Shown: positions 45,020-53,662 of the stretch, in pieces
Numbering within the stretch: position 1 is the first letter of the stretch
How the letters are laid out: every line of letters begins with the position of its first letter
Assembly: GCA_003669605.1 (NCBI GenBank)
Contig: QWOP01000085.1
Location: forward strand, 112,846-176,845
Length of the DNA: 64,000 nt
Reading direction: 5' to 3'
DNA from: Planctomycetota bacterium
GTDB lineage: Bacteria > Planctomycetota > Planctomycetia > Pirellulales > UBA1268
Made by a program: the position numbers and the translations under genes
Notes under the pieces: generated by a model
Told to the model about the DNA's origin: nothing
The model's input: the letters and a program-made list of their open reading frames with translations, nothing else
Databases searched by the model: none

Positions 45020-45068
45020 TGGTGTCAGGGGGAACTCGCTTCTTAAGGCTGCCAGCCCCGAACTCGCT

Positions 45069-46859
45069 TCAGGAACCGTTGCCGGCCGTCGCCGTTTGAG
45101 GGGCCATTTCCGGTTCGCACTCGACGTTGATCTGGAAGACGTTCGCGGTGTTGTCGATGTTGGCTTGGCCGAATTGGGCGACGCTGTAGCTCCCGTTTGC
45201 CCAAGCGCCGGTCGTCAACAGCCGTACGCGGATCCAGAGGGAGGTGCTGCCGGTGCATTCGTCCGGCAGAAAGCTGTCGACCTCTTGGAGTGTGCCCCAT
45301 GAGCGAGGCTCAAGGCCGTTGACGATCTCGATCCAGGTCTCGCCATCAGTCGAGGCTTCGATCGCTCCCGTCCCCTTGCCAAGCACCCCCTTATGCACGC
45401 TGTCATCCCATAATGCGATGCGGGCGAGGAGATGGACACGGCGGCTCGCGCGGGGGAAATCGAAGCGGTAGACGATCCGCCCCTCGGCGTCGTGCTCGCG
45501 AGGTGCCCAGTACGAACTGTTCGAGCCGAACGGTTCGTGCCACTTGGAGAGGCCTGTCGTGTTGACGAGGTATTGCTCGGCCCCTGCGGCGTCGATCGTC
45601 GGGAAGCCGAACTGGAAATCGGGGCTTGTGATCGGTGAGGCGACGACGGTCGTCGCAGCAGGGGTGGCCTGTTTTCCGCCAGACTCACCGCGGTCGGTAA
45701 AGGGGATCGGCGCCAGGCTCGGCAGCAGGATGGCAAGCGCACCGAGCAGAGCCGTCGCGGTGCCAAGCGACAAGGCCTGGAATCTCCTCCGCCCTGCTCC
45801 TGCGGAACGTTCCTCGATCATCGATCTCGACCAAGCGGCAGGGGCTGCGTGGGCTGTGCTGGTGAGCGTCGCAAGTCTCCTTGCCACGTCAGCCGCGTCG
45901 GCCGGCCGATGGGCAGGTTTGTTTTCCAGACAGGCATCGACGATTGTCGCGATGGCCCGTGACGTCCGGCCGCGTGCCGTGCGTCGGAGGGGAGGCACGG
46001 GAAGCCCGAGCGTCCTGATCGCGGCAAGGATCGGCAACCCCGTGACATCGATGGGGAGCCTGCCGGTGACGAGCTCGTGGAGGATCATGCCGAGCGACCA
46101 GACGTCGCTGCGCGCATCTGCCTCGGCGCCGCCGAGGAGCTCCGGGGCGGAGTATTGCAGCGTGCCGATGAGTTGGCCTGACTGGGTGAGGGACGAGGAG
46201 GCGCCGTCGTCCGCGCAGGCATGAGCCACGCCGAAATCGATCACCTTCGGGAAACCACCGGCATCGACCAGCACGTTCCCCGGTTTCAAATCACGGTGGT
46301 AGATGCCACTGGAATGTCCGGCGGCCACCGCCTCGCAGACATCGCGGAACAGCCTGACCCGCTGGTCGAGGGAAAGATTGTTGCTTCTCGCATGGTGCGT
46401 GATCGGCAGAGCGCCCGGGATGTGTTCCATCACGAAATAAGGCAACTGCGCGCCCCCGAGATCAGCGATCCCCGCCGAATAGATTCGGCAGACCCACGGG
46501 TGACTGATCCGGCCGAGAATCGCCACCTCGCGGATGAATCGCTGGGTGTGTGACCGGTCAAGCCTGCCGGGCCGCTGCACCTTCACGGCCACCGTACGCC
46601 GCGGAGAATCCTGCTGGCCCTCGTAGATCCTCCCCATGCCTCCTTCCCCGATGAGGCGCACGAGGGTGGCACCGCCGAGGTTTTTACCGAGGAGCGGGTC
46701 GGACGGTTCGGGTCCGCCACGCTCGACGGCGGACCAGATGGTCTCGAGATCGAAGGAGAGCGCCGGATCGGTGTTGGCTGGGACGACAGGGGATTCGGCC
46801 TCTGGCACGCTCCGTTGGTCGTCGGACAATTCATCGGCCATGGTCGAGCCCCAAGCCAT
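45069..46859 (-). CDS. Receptor-like Ser/Thr protein kinase with extracytoplasmic C-terminal domain
   Basis: The 596-aa protein has a kinase domain (about residues 65-330) with GEGGMGRIYEG, VAVKVQ, HRDLKPGN, DFGVAHA and GTLQYSAPELL, a single membrane span (about 365-390, SLGTATALLGALAILLPSLA), and an outer domain of about 190 residues (FGFPTIDAAGAEQYL...GAIEASTDGETWIEIVNGL) that reads like a beta-sandwich or discoidin-like ligand domain. This topology fits sensing outside and phosphorylation inside. The ATG overlaps the ECF sigma stop by one base (TGATG), so sigma factor and kinase are translationally coupled, which suggests that the kinase controls that sigma factor. Confidence 0.88.
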   Translation of the reverse strand: MAWGSTMADELSDDQRSVPEAESPVVPANTDPALSFDLETIWSAVERGGPEPSDPLLGKNLGGATLVRLIGEGGMGRIYEGQQDSPRRTVAVKVQRPGRLDRSHTQRFIREVAILGRISHPWVCRIYSAGIADLGGAQLPYFVMEHIPGALPITHHARSNNLSLDQRVRLFRDVCEAVAAGHSSGIYHRDLKPGNVLVDAGGFPKVIDFGVAHACADDGASSSLTQSGQLIGTLQYSAPELLGGAEADARSDVWSLGMILHELVTGRLPIDVTGLPILAAIRTLGLPVPPLRRTARGRTSRAIATIVDACLENKPAHRPADAADVARRLATLTSTAHAAPAAWSRSMIEERSAGAGRRRFQALSLGTATALLGALAILLPSLAPIPFTDRGESGGKQATPAATTVVASPITSPDFQFGFPTIDAAGAEQYLVNTTGLSKWHEPFGSNSSYWAPREHDAEGRIVYRFDFPRASRRVHLLARIALWDDSVHKGVLGKGTGAIEASTDGETWIEIVNGLEPRSWGTLQEVDSFLPDECTGSTSLWIRVRLLTTGAWANGSYSVAQFGQANIDNTANVFQINVECEPEMAPQTATAGNGS

Positions 46860-47500
46860 CAGTCGATCGTCGGTGGAGCTTGGCCGCAGGCGTCCCTGAT
46901 GCGCTGTTTCACCGCATCCCAGCGCCGTTTGACAGTCCGCACCGAGCAACCGAGGAGCGCCGCCACTTCGGCCTGATCGGCCCCCACATACCAGGCGAGG
47001 TCGAAGACTTCGCGCTCGTCGACAGAGAGGCCGTCGATGCAGTCGTGGAAGGTCGTCCAGCGGTCGATCCCCTGATCGTCGACGTGCAGGTCTTCGGCCA
47101 AGGTCACGCGCATCACCGCCTCGCCATCCACGCTCACGGTGTTGCTGTCGTGATTCATGGCGTATGACTCTGGGCCACGGTGCTTTCTGGCCAGGTCGAT
47201 CAGTTCGCGGCGGATTTGCAGGGCCGCGAGGTTGAGCAGGTGCCTGGGGCTCTCCGGGACGGTCTCGTCGAGGGCGCGGAGGAAGCGGAGCGACGCGTTC
47301 TGGACGACGTCGTCGGTGTCGTCCCAACGGCGGACGGCCTTAAACGACCGGAGCATCCGATGAGCCATCTGCCGCATCCGCATTGTCATCAGGCCCACGA
47401 TCTGCTCCCGCGTGGCGGGGTCGCCGCAACGGAGGGCGTCAAAGCTCGATTCGAGGGCACGACACAATGCCGAGTCGGCCGTGGGGATGGGACGGGGCAT
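46859..47500 (-). CDS. ECF-type RNA polymerase sigma factor
   Basis: The 213-aa protein has a region-2 helix with DDTDDVVQNASLRFLRAL and a region-4 helix-turn-helix with LSVDEREVFDLAWYVGADQAEVAALLGCSVRTVKRRWDAV. Planctomycete ECF factors of this type are often encoded beside Ser/Thr kinases and lack an anti-sigma gene, as here: the next gene is a membrane kinase overlapping by one base. The two sets upstream regions share nothing obvious. A GGGGGAGTCCCCC palindrome lies 38 bp upstream. Confidence 0.88.
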   Translation of the reverse strand: MPRPIPTADSALCRALESSFDALRCGDPATREQIVGLMTMRMRQMAHRMLRSFKAVRRWDDTDDVVQNASLRFLRALDETVPESPRHLLNLAALQIRRELIDLARKHRGPESYAMNHDSNTVSVDGEAVMRVTLAEDLHVDDQGIDRWTTFHDCIDGLSVDEREVFDLAWYVGADQAEVAALLGCSVRTVKRRWDAVKQRIRDACGQAPPTID

Positions 47501-47857
47501 CGGGGTCTTTCGGACGGTCGTTCAAGTGCAGCAGTTCGGGGGGAGTCCCCCTGCCCGCGGCAGAGTAAGGATAGGAGGGGCAACGGCACTTCCACAAGCG
47601 CCAGACCGGGGATGGGCAGTCGATGGCGTTCAGCCCCGGCCCCTTCGCGGCACCGAAGGCGGCGCGGCCATCGCTTCACTGCCCTCGAAACGGCCCCGTC
47701 ACGAGCCCTTCTGCGTACTGTGAATCGATGCCCTTCGACGACGCCAAACCGCTCCACCACCGCCATCGTCTCGTCTCCCGGTCGGCATGCCACCCCTTCC
47801 GCGCGGTATGCTCGTCGCCGTCTCCGATTTGCAGGTCCCGCGCGAGGAGTCCAGTCC
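47501..47857. other. Divergent intergenic region with a short palindrome
   Basis: This 357-bp region separates the leftward sigma-factor gene from the rightward PQQ-propeller gene. No gene is supported; open frames here are Arg/Pro-rich wrong-frame readings. GGGGG-AGT-CCCCC (47539-47551) is a 5-bp perfect inverted repeat 38 bp upstream of the sigma-factor start and could be an operator or a 5'-leader hairpin. Confidence 0.45.
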
Positions 47858-49120
47858 GTGGAAACTGTCCCGTCGTCCGTCCGTCGCTTTCTTCCAGGTG
47901 TGGCGTGGGTGGTGCTGGCTGCCGCCGGCGCGGCGGAGCAACCCGGAGCGAACGATTGGCCGAACTGGCGCGGTCCGACGCATGACGGACAGGCTCACGC
48001 GCAACAGACGGTGCCACTGGTGTGGGGCGACGCCGAGAATGTCCTCTGGTCGGTCGACGTGCCCGGCCGGGGAAACGGATCCCCCACGGTGATCGGCGAT
48101 CGGGTTTTTCTGGCCACCTGCGACGAGTCGGAGGGGAGCCAGTCGGTGCTGGCCTTCGATCGCTCGAGCGGAAAGCCTGTTTGGCAGCGCCAGGTGCATG
48201 CCTCGGGCGCGATGCGGAAGAACGAAAAATCGACCGGGGCCTCGGCGACGGTGACTTCCGACGGCGAACGGCTGTTTATTACCTTTCCCAATTCCGATGC
48301 GGTGTTTGCCACCGCGCTGGAACTCGACGGCACGATTCTCTGGCAGACGCGGGTCTGTGATTACGCGATTCATCAGGGGTATGGGGCTTCGCCGCTGGTT
48401 TATGGTGGGCGCGTGTTTGTCATTGCCGATCATCGTGACAAGGGGAGGATCGCGGCCCTCGATCCACTCTCCGGGAAAATGCTCTGGGAGAAGGAGCGCC
48501 CGCCGGCGCCCAACTACTCCTCTCCGGTGGTCTGGAAGTTGTTTGGCAAGGAACAATTAATTCTCACCGGCTGCGATAAGGTGGTGGCTCTCGATCCGGC
48601 GAGCGGAGACACGCTTTGGGAAAAAGAAGGGGCGACGACCGAGTGCGTCACCACCACCGTCACCGACGGCGAGCGTGTCTACTCATCGGGCGGCTATCCG
48701 AAGAACCATATCGCGGCTTACCGGGCCGACGGCTCGGGAACGATCGACTGGGAGAACGGTGAGCGCGTGTATGTGCCATCGCTCCTGTACTCGCGGGGCG
48801 GTCTGTATGCGATCCTCGACGCCGGGATTGCCGTCTGCTGGGATGCGGCAACTGGCAAGGAGAAGTGGAAGCAGCGGCTGGGAGGAAACTTCAGTGCCTC
48901 GCCAGTGATGCTCGGGGAGACGATCTTCGCCACCAGTGAAACTGGCCAGACGCATGTCTTTCAGGCGACGCCGGAAGGGTTCCGGTCTGTCGGGGTCAAC
49001 CGGCTCGGCGACGAGGCTTTCGCTTCGCCGGCGATCTGTGGGAATCGCATCTATTTCCGCGTGGCCGTCACCAGTGGCGAGCGCCGGCAGGAAAAACTCG
49101 TCTGCGTCGGCACACGCTGA
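47858..49120 (+). CDS. Secreted PQQ-binding-like beta-propeller protein (BamB-like)
   Basis: The 420-aa protein has a short signal peptide (RRFLPGVAWVVLAAAGAAEQ) and then DWPNWRGPTHDGQ, the characteristic start of the many planctomycete PQQ-like beta-propeller proteins. Repeated blades contain W-motifs such as GKPVWQRQVHA, GTILWQTRVC, GKMLWEKERP, GDTLWEKEGA and GKEKWKQRLG. These folds occur in BamB and in quinoprotein dehydrogenases; no calcium/PQQ catalytic site was recognised, so a scaffold or binding role is as likely. GTG 47858 with GAGGAG 9 bp upstream fits; the frame is open further 5' without a signal sequence. Confidence 0.85.
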   Translation: METVPSSVRRFLPGVAWVVLAAAGAAEQPGANDWPNWRGPTHDGQAHAQQTVPLVWGDAENVLWSVDVPGRGNGSPTVIGDRVFLATCDESEGSQSVLAFDRSSGKPVWQRQVHASGAMRKNEKSTGASATVTSDGERLFITFPNSDAVFATALELDGTILWQTRVCDYAIHQGYGASPLVYGGRVFVIADHRDKGRIAALDPLSGKMLWEKERPPAPNYSSPVVWKLFGKEQLILTGCDKVVALDPASGDTLWEKEGATTECVTTTVTDGERVYSSGGYPKNHIAAYRADGSGTIDWENGERVYVPSLLYSRGGLYAILDAGIAVCWDAATGKEKWKQRLGGNFSASPVMLGETIFATSETGQTHVFQATPEGFRSVGVNRLGDEAFASPAICGNRIYFRVAVTSGERRQEKLVCVGTR

Positions 49121-49289
49121 CTCCGAGTGCTTTTCCAGAGCGGCATCAGCCAGCAAAGAGAGGGCTGTTTGCAGTGCGACTATCGATCGCTTGTTGACTG
49201 GCGTGGGAAGTTCACACTGGCCTGCGGGTTTGCCGATGCGGGCTCTGAGAGCAGAAAACGGGCGCTGATGACAGGAAAGTAGCTCAGAG

Positions 49290-51833
49290 GTGGCAAGCGA
49301 TCCAATCAAAGTCCGTGCGAGCCGACCAGGCGACATTATCCGCCGCCGACTCCATCTGGAGGGGGTCGTACAGGGGGTGGGCTTACGTCCCTTTGCCTGG
49401 CGGTTGGCGACGCGGCTGGGGCTGGCGGGATCGGTCGAGAACCATTCTGGCGGTGTGACGATCGAGATTGAGGGGAGCCCCGAGTGCGTGACAGCATTCA
49501 TCGACTCCCTGGGATCGCCCCCGCCGCTAGCGATCATTGAACGCCTTGGTGTCGAGTCACTCCCGGTGGCGACTGGCTCACAGAAGGGGTTTGCGATCAT
49601 CGGCAGCCATCGGCAGGCAGGGGCGGTGACGTCGCTGCCGGCCGATATCGCCACCTGCGACTCCTGCCTGGCTGAGGTCGGCGATCGTGAGAACCGTCGG
49701 CACCTCCACCCCTTCGCCAACTGCACCGACTGCGGGCCGCGCTTCACCATCATCCGCGGCCTTCCCTACGACCGCGCCACGACCACGCTCGATGCGTTCC
49801 CGCTGTGCCCCTTGTGCGCCGCTGAATACGTCGATCCCGCCGATCGCCGCTTCCATGCTGAGCCGATTGCCTGCCCGCAGTGTGGCCCGCAGGTCTGGTT
49901 TTCATCCCCAGCGCGGCCGGCTGCGGTTCGGCCGGAGGCCGTGCCCGCTGCCGCAGCGGCGATTGCTGCCGCCCGGATCCGGCTCCGGGCGGGCGATATT
50001 CTGGCCGTCAAGGGGATCGGTGGCTTCCATCTGTGCTGCGATGCCACCAATCAAGCCGCTGTCGCCCGGCTCCGTCAGCGGAAAGACCGACCGCAAAAGC
50101 CGCTGGCAGTGATGGTGAATAGCGTTGCATCCTGCCGGGAATTCGCCGAGCCGTCGGCCGCAGAGTGCCGTTTGCTCGCCAGCCGCGAGCGGCCGATCGT
50201 CCTGCTGCGCAAACGGGGGGATGGCGGACCGCTGGCGGCAGGAATCGCACCGGGCATCGGTGTGGTCGGCGTCATGCTCCCCGCCTTTGCACTCCACTGG
50301 CTGCTGGTCGCCGGAGACGTCGGCGGTGCTGACGAGGTGGCGGCGATGCTGACGCTGGTGATGACTTCCGGCAATCGTGCCTGTGCACCGATCGAATTTG
50401 AGAATCACGCCGCGGTCCACCGTCTGGCTCCGCTTGTCGACGGCTTTCTGATCCACGACCGCGGCATCCATGTCCCGTGCGACGATTCAGTGGTCCGTGT
50501 TGCTGCCGGCCACGTGATCCCCATCCGTCGCTCCCGTGGCCACGCGCCGCTTTCGATCCGCCTGGCTGTCGACGGGCCCGACATCCTCGCAGTGGGGGGC
50601 GAACTGAAGTCGACAATCTGCGTGGCCCGCGGCAAGCGCGCGTGGATGAGTCAGCACATCGGCGACATCACCACGCCCGAATCGCTCGACTCCCTCGACC
50701 GCACCGTCCGCCACTTTGTGGCACTTGTAAGCGCCCATCCCGCAGCCGTGGTCGCCGACCTCCATCCCGGCTACCTCTCCACGGCCTACGCCGGAAAACT
50801 CGCCAGCGCACTCGGCGTGCCACTGATCCGTGTCCAGCACCACCACGCCCACGCCGCCTCCCTGCGCGCCGACCGTTTTGCGACCACCGGGCAGCTTCCG
50901 AATTGTCAGACGCTGATCGCAAGTTTCGATGGCACTGGCTTCCACCCCGATCACTCGATCGCCGGCTGCGAGTTTTTCACGAGTGCCTCGGGCGCAACGC
51001 TTTTGGAGCCGGAGCCGGTGCTCAATCCCTGCGCCCGCCTCGAGCCGTTTCTCCTCCCTGGTGGCGATGCCGCCATCCGTCATCCCTTTCGGACGGCGCT
51101 GTCGCTGCTCCACGGGGCTGGCATTCCCTGGGATGAATCACTCGCGCCGGTCCAGTCGGCGGGTCGCACGGCGCCGATCCTCCGCCGGCAACTCCAGCGG
51201 CAGCTCGCCTGCACGCCGACGACGAGCATGGGGCGGCTGTTCGACGGCGTGGCGGCGCTTCTCGGACTGCGGATGTCGGTGGACTACGAGGGGCAGGCAG
51301 CGATGGCGGTCGAGACCGCGGCCGGCGAGCGGGGAGCGTGCCCGCGTGCCTACGCCTTCACGCTCTCTGTGACCGAAGATCGCTGCCTGCGGATCGGCTG
51401 GCAGAGTGTGGTTGAGCGTCTTGTGGCCGACGTACTGGCAGGCGTTGCCGTGTGCGACATCGCGGCAGGATTCCAGGCGGCCGTTGCGCGGATGATCGTT
51501 GAGGTGGCAAATAAAGTGGCCGCCGGCTTCCCGGGGCAGCCAGCCGCATTCCACGTCGGCCTGACTGGCGGAGTGTTTCAAAATGCCCTGCTCGTCGAGG
51601 AGACTTGTGCGCGACTCTCGGCCGCGGGGCACGAGTCGTTCTGCCACCGACTTGTGCCCCCCAACGACGGTGGACTGGCCCTCGGGCAGATCGTGCTCGG
51701 TCGGGAGCAGTTGGCTCGTCAGGCAGGGGGGAAATGTGGAGGGGAGTGGTTGCCGGCCTCGCCCAACGGGCCGAAAACTCCCCTGGAATGGAAGACACTC
51801 TCGGCGTGGGCCGAGCCAATGAAAGAGGAATGA
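49290..51833 (+). CDS. hypF: Carbamoyltransferase HypF, [NiFe]-hydrogenase maturation
   Basis: The 847-aa protein has all HypF domains: an acylphosphatase domain (about 20-105, GVVQGVGLRPFAWRLA), two zinc-finger pairs (C123/C126 with C145/C148; C173/C176 with C195/C198), a YrdC-like domain (about 215-400, IKGIGGFHLCCDATN), and a Kae1/HypF C-terminal domain with HHHAHAAS and GGVFQNALL. It uses carbamoyl phosphate and ATP to carbamoylate the C-terminal cysteine of HypE for cyanide-ligand synthesis. GTG 49290 follows an in-frame stop closely. A small Cys-rich gene begins 6 bp after its stop, followed by divergent hypA-hypB. Confidence 0.94.
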   Translation: MASDPIKVRASRPGDIIRRRLHLEGVVQGVGLRPFAWRLATRLGLAGSVENHSGGVTIEIEGSPECVTAFIDSLGSPPPLAIIERLGVESLPVATGSQKGFAIIGSHRQAGAVTSLPADIATCDSCLAEVGDRENRRHLHPFANCTDCGPRFTIIRGLPYDRATTTLDAFPLCPLCAAEYVDPADRRFHAEPIACPQCGPQVWFSSPARPAAVRPEAVPAAAAAIAAARIRLRAGDILAVKGIGGFHLCCDATNQAAVARLRQRKDRPQKPLAVMVNSVASCREFAEPSAAECRLLASRERPIVLLRKRGDGGPLAAGIAPGIGVVGVMLPAFALHWLLVAGDVGGADEVAAMLTLVMTSGNRACAPIEFENHAAVHRLAPLVDGFLIHDRGIHVPCDDSVVRVAAGHVIPIRRSRGHAPLSIRLAVDGPDILAVGGELKSTICVARGKRAWMSQHIGDITTPESLDSLDRTVRHFVALVSAHPAAVVADLHPGYLSTAYAGKLASALGVPLIRVQHHHAHAASLRADRFATTGQLPNCQTLIASFDGTGFHPDHSIAGCEFFTSASGATLLEPEPVLNPCARLEPFLLPGGDAAIRHPFRTALSLLHGAGIPWDESLAPVQSAGRTAPILRRQLQRQLACTPTTSMGRLFDGVAALLGLRMSVDYEGQAAMAVETAAGERGACPRAYAFTLSVTEDRCLRIGWQSVVERLVADVLAGVAVCDIAAGFQAAVARMIVEVANKVAAGFPGQPAAFHVGLTGGVFQNALLVEETCARLSAAGHESFCHRLVPPNDGGLALGQIVLGREQLARQAGGKCGGEWLPASPNGPKTPLEWKTLSAWAEPMKEE

Positions 51834-51839
51834 ATCGTG

Positions 51840-52292
51840 ATGGAAGCGACGAGGAATTCTGGCGGGGCGAATGAGCCCGCGAAGCGGACAGTCACTGTCC
51901 ATGTGGGGCAATTCGATGGCAAGGGGTGGGTGTATGCCTTGTCAGCGGATCTGGCCAGGAAGGGGGTCGAGGAATCGGGCCTGTTTTGCCAGCCGAGCGA
52001 GGATGGCCAGGGGCTGGGGAATGCCTGGTCCGACGATGACAAGAGTCCCGGTTGGCGGATCGTCGAGGAGGAGGCGGAGGTGTTTGTCGTGCCCGTGGAG
52101 GTGGGGGGAGATTCCTCTGCCGGCGGGGCAGTTCTCGATTGGACATGCCCGGCATGCGGCACATCCTGGAGCGACGAATGGTCCGCGGAGGATCAGTTGC
52201 CGGTCCTGCTGCTTTGCGATTGCGCGGGGCAGCACAACACCTGGTGCCTGGGAGTTGGGCTGGATTCGATCGGGAGCGGATCCGATCACTGA
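51840..52292 (+). CDS. Small Cys-rich zinc-ribbon-like protein in the hyp cluster
   Basis: The protein is 150 aa. The first 100 residues are acidic and unrecognised. The end contains WTCPACGTSW followed by LLLCDCAGQHNTWCLGV: a CxxC pair and a CxC pair about 25 residues apart, the spacing of a zinc ribbon. It starts 6 bp after the hypF stop with AAAGAGGAA 9 bp upstream, so it is almost certainly co-expressed with hypF. I do not know it as a standard hydrogenase accessory protein (it is not HypC, HupF or a rubredoxin). It could be a metal or sulfur donor, or chaperone specific to this lineage. Repeat copy A lies between it and hypB. Confidence 0.6.
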   Translation: MEATRNSGGANEPAKRTVTVHVGQFDGKGWVYALSADLARKGVEESGLFCQPSEDGQGLGNAWSDDDKSPGWRIVEEEAEVFVVPVEVGGDSSAGGAVLDWTCPACGTSWSDEWSAEDQLPVLLLCDCAGQHNTWCLGVGLDSIGSGSDH

Positions 52293-52312
52293 CCGTGGCC
52301 CGTTCGCTACCC

Positions 52313-52343
52313 GTGGAAAAAGTCATCCATGACCTTTTTCCAC
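52313..52343. terminator. Candidate bidirectional terminator hairpin
   Basis: A strong stem with A-tract and T-tract arms (GTGGAAAAAG and CTTTTTCCAC, short loop) lies between convergent genes ending at 52292 (+) and 52411 (-). It is part of repeat copy A. The same hairpin type occurs upstream of genes in the other copies, so termination may not be its only role. Confidence 0.5.
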
Positions 52344-52400
52344 TTGGAAAACCTCCGGTTTTCTTGAGTGTTACGCACTCGCGACCGCCTCGTGCGGTCG
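52313..52400 (-). repeat. Dispersed multi-hairpin repeat, copy A (best preserved)
   Basis: Four consecutive perfect or near-perfect stems are visible: GTGGAAAAAG/CTTTTTCCAC (52313-52322 with 52334-52343; extendable inward), GAAAACC/GGTTTTC (52347-52353 with 52357-52363), GAGTG/CACTC (52366-52370 with 52376-52380) and CGACCGC/GCGGTCG (52382-52388 with 52394-52400). Read on the minus strand the order matches copies B (8981-9071) and C (17264-17331) on the + strand. It fills the gap between two convergent genes, the zinc-ribbon-like gene and hypB. Confidence 0.75.
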
Positions 52401-52410
52401 GACCGGTACT

Positions 52411-53103
52411 TTATCCACAGTCCGTGAGCGTTTGGCGGTGAGCGCTGCTGCGCCTTTCGAGCAGGTCGTCGATCCAGGCATCGATGCCGGCACCAGTCTT
52501 CACTGACACCTCCAGGATCGGCATCCCAGGACGGACCGACTCAATGTTTGCCCGCGCACAGTCGCCGTCGAATTCGCACGGTCCCGCCAGATCGATCTTC
52601 GTGATCACCGCCAGATCGGCGGTGTTGAAGAGCCCCGGATACTTGAGCGGCTTGTCTTCCCCCTCGGTGACCGAGAGGAGGGCGACGCGGACACTCTCGC
52701 CGAGATCCCAACTCGTAGGACAGACGAGGTTGCCGACGTTCTCGATGAACAGGATCTGCAGTTCAGCGAGATCCCAGCCTTTCAGGTGCTCGTCGACCAT
52801 TGCCGCTTCCAGGTGGCACAGGCCGTGGGTGAGGATCTGCCGCACCGGCGCTCCGCTGGTGGCCAAGCGGCGGGCATCGTTGTCGGTCTCCAGATCACCG
52901 ACGACCGCCGCGACCTTAACGCCGCGGTGGCTGAGGCGGATGAGCGTCTCTCGGAGCAGCGCCGTCTTGCCGGTGCCGGGGCTCGAGACCATGTTGACGA
53001 CCAGCAGCCCCAGCGACTCAAAACGCTGCCGCATGGCCCGAGCGGTCTCGTCATTGGCTTTGAGGATCTTCGTTCGCACCTGGAGGATCCGGGGCTGGTT
53101 CAT
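52411..53103 (-). CDS. hypB: Hydrogenase nickel incorporation GTPase HypB
   Basis: The 230-aa SIMIBI GTPase has the P-loop SPGTGKT (41-47), the switch region VVGDLETDNDARRL, FIENVGNLVCP and the guanine-specificity motif TKID. It delivers nickel to the hydrogenase large subunit together with HypA. The His-rich or CxxCGC N-terminal nickel site seen in some HypB proteins is absent; only the G-domain metal site (after NVGNLVCP) remains. ATG 53103 gives the normal start; the open frame extends into the hypA region. The gene is 11 bp downstream of hypA on the same strand. Confidence 0.94.
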   Translation of the reverse strand: MNQPRILQVRTKILKANDETARAMRQRFESLGLLVVNMVSSPGTGKTALLRETLIRLSHRGVKVAAVVGDLETDNDARRLATSGAPVRQILTHGLCHLEAAMVDEHLKGWDLAELQILFIENVGNLVCPTSWDLGESVRVALLSVTEGEDKPLKYPGLFNTADLAVITKIDLAGPCEFDGDCARANIESVRPGMPILEVSVKTGAGIDAWIDDLLERRSSAHRQTLTDCG

Positions 53104-53114
53104 GGGGATTCCTG

Positions 53115-53537
53115 TCACGGTGGCGGGGGGAGATTGGAGGCGATATCGAGAGCCGGCATACTGGAATCGGGATCGATCGATGCGGGGGCAACGGCTTCCA
53201 TTTCGATCGATTCCAGGTCGAGTTCGCGGCCGGCCCGAATGTCGCCGCAGGGCCTGCTGCAGTGCGGACAAGCGAAGCGCTGCAGCGAAGGCAGTTCGCT
53301 CTCGAGCGAGCAGGTGGAGCACCAGATCCGCACCGGGACATCGATGATCTCGAGCCTGGCGCCGTCGAGTGGTGTCCCCTGGGAGGCGGCCTCAAAGCAA
53401 AATCGCAGTGGATCAGCACAGACCCCCGACAGCCGGCCGATGCGGAGGGTGACGGCCGTCACTCGGCTTCCGCCGGAGGTGGCGGCGTGCCGGCATACCT
53501 CATCGACGATGGTCGTTGCGATCGACAGTTCATGCAT
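53115..53537 (-). CDS. hypA: Hydrogenase nickel chaperone HypA
   Basis: The protein begins MHELSIA, with the nickel-binding His2 and Glu3, and carries the structural zinc site C73xxC76 and C90xxC93. At 140 aa it is about 25 residues longer than usual HypA because of an acidic, Pro-rich C-terminal tail after residue 108. It hands nickel to HypB. It leads the leftward hypAB pair and is divergent from the protease-hypCDE group across a 125-bp gap. Confidence 0.93.
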   Translation of the reverse strand: MHELSIATTIVDEVCRHAATSGGSRVTAVTLRIGRLSGVCADPLRFCFEAASQGTPLDGARLEIIDVPVRIWCSTCSLESELPSLQRFACPHCSRPCGDIRAGRELDLESIEMEAVAPASIDPDSSMPALDIASNLPPPP

Positions 53538-53662
53538 CTGTCAGTGTGCCTCAGCGAGGCACTCTACCATCAGATTGATGCCGAGGGCATCGCTGCCGCT
53601 ACGCAGTGGACGGTAGAATGAGCCTCGACCAGCGGGCGTCGGCGATTGACCGAGGCCCTTAA

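Noticed and set aside
51840..52292. Zinc-ribbon-like gene considered as rubredoxin or a hydrogenase subunit
   Set aside because: It has one CxxC and one CxC, not two CxxCG loops of rubredoxin, and no large-subunit or Fe-S ferredoxin pattern.
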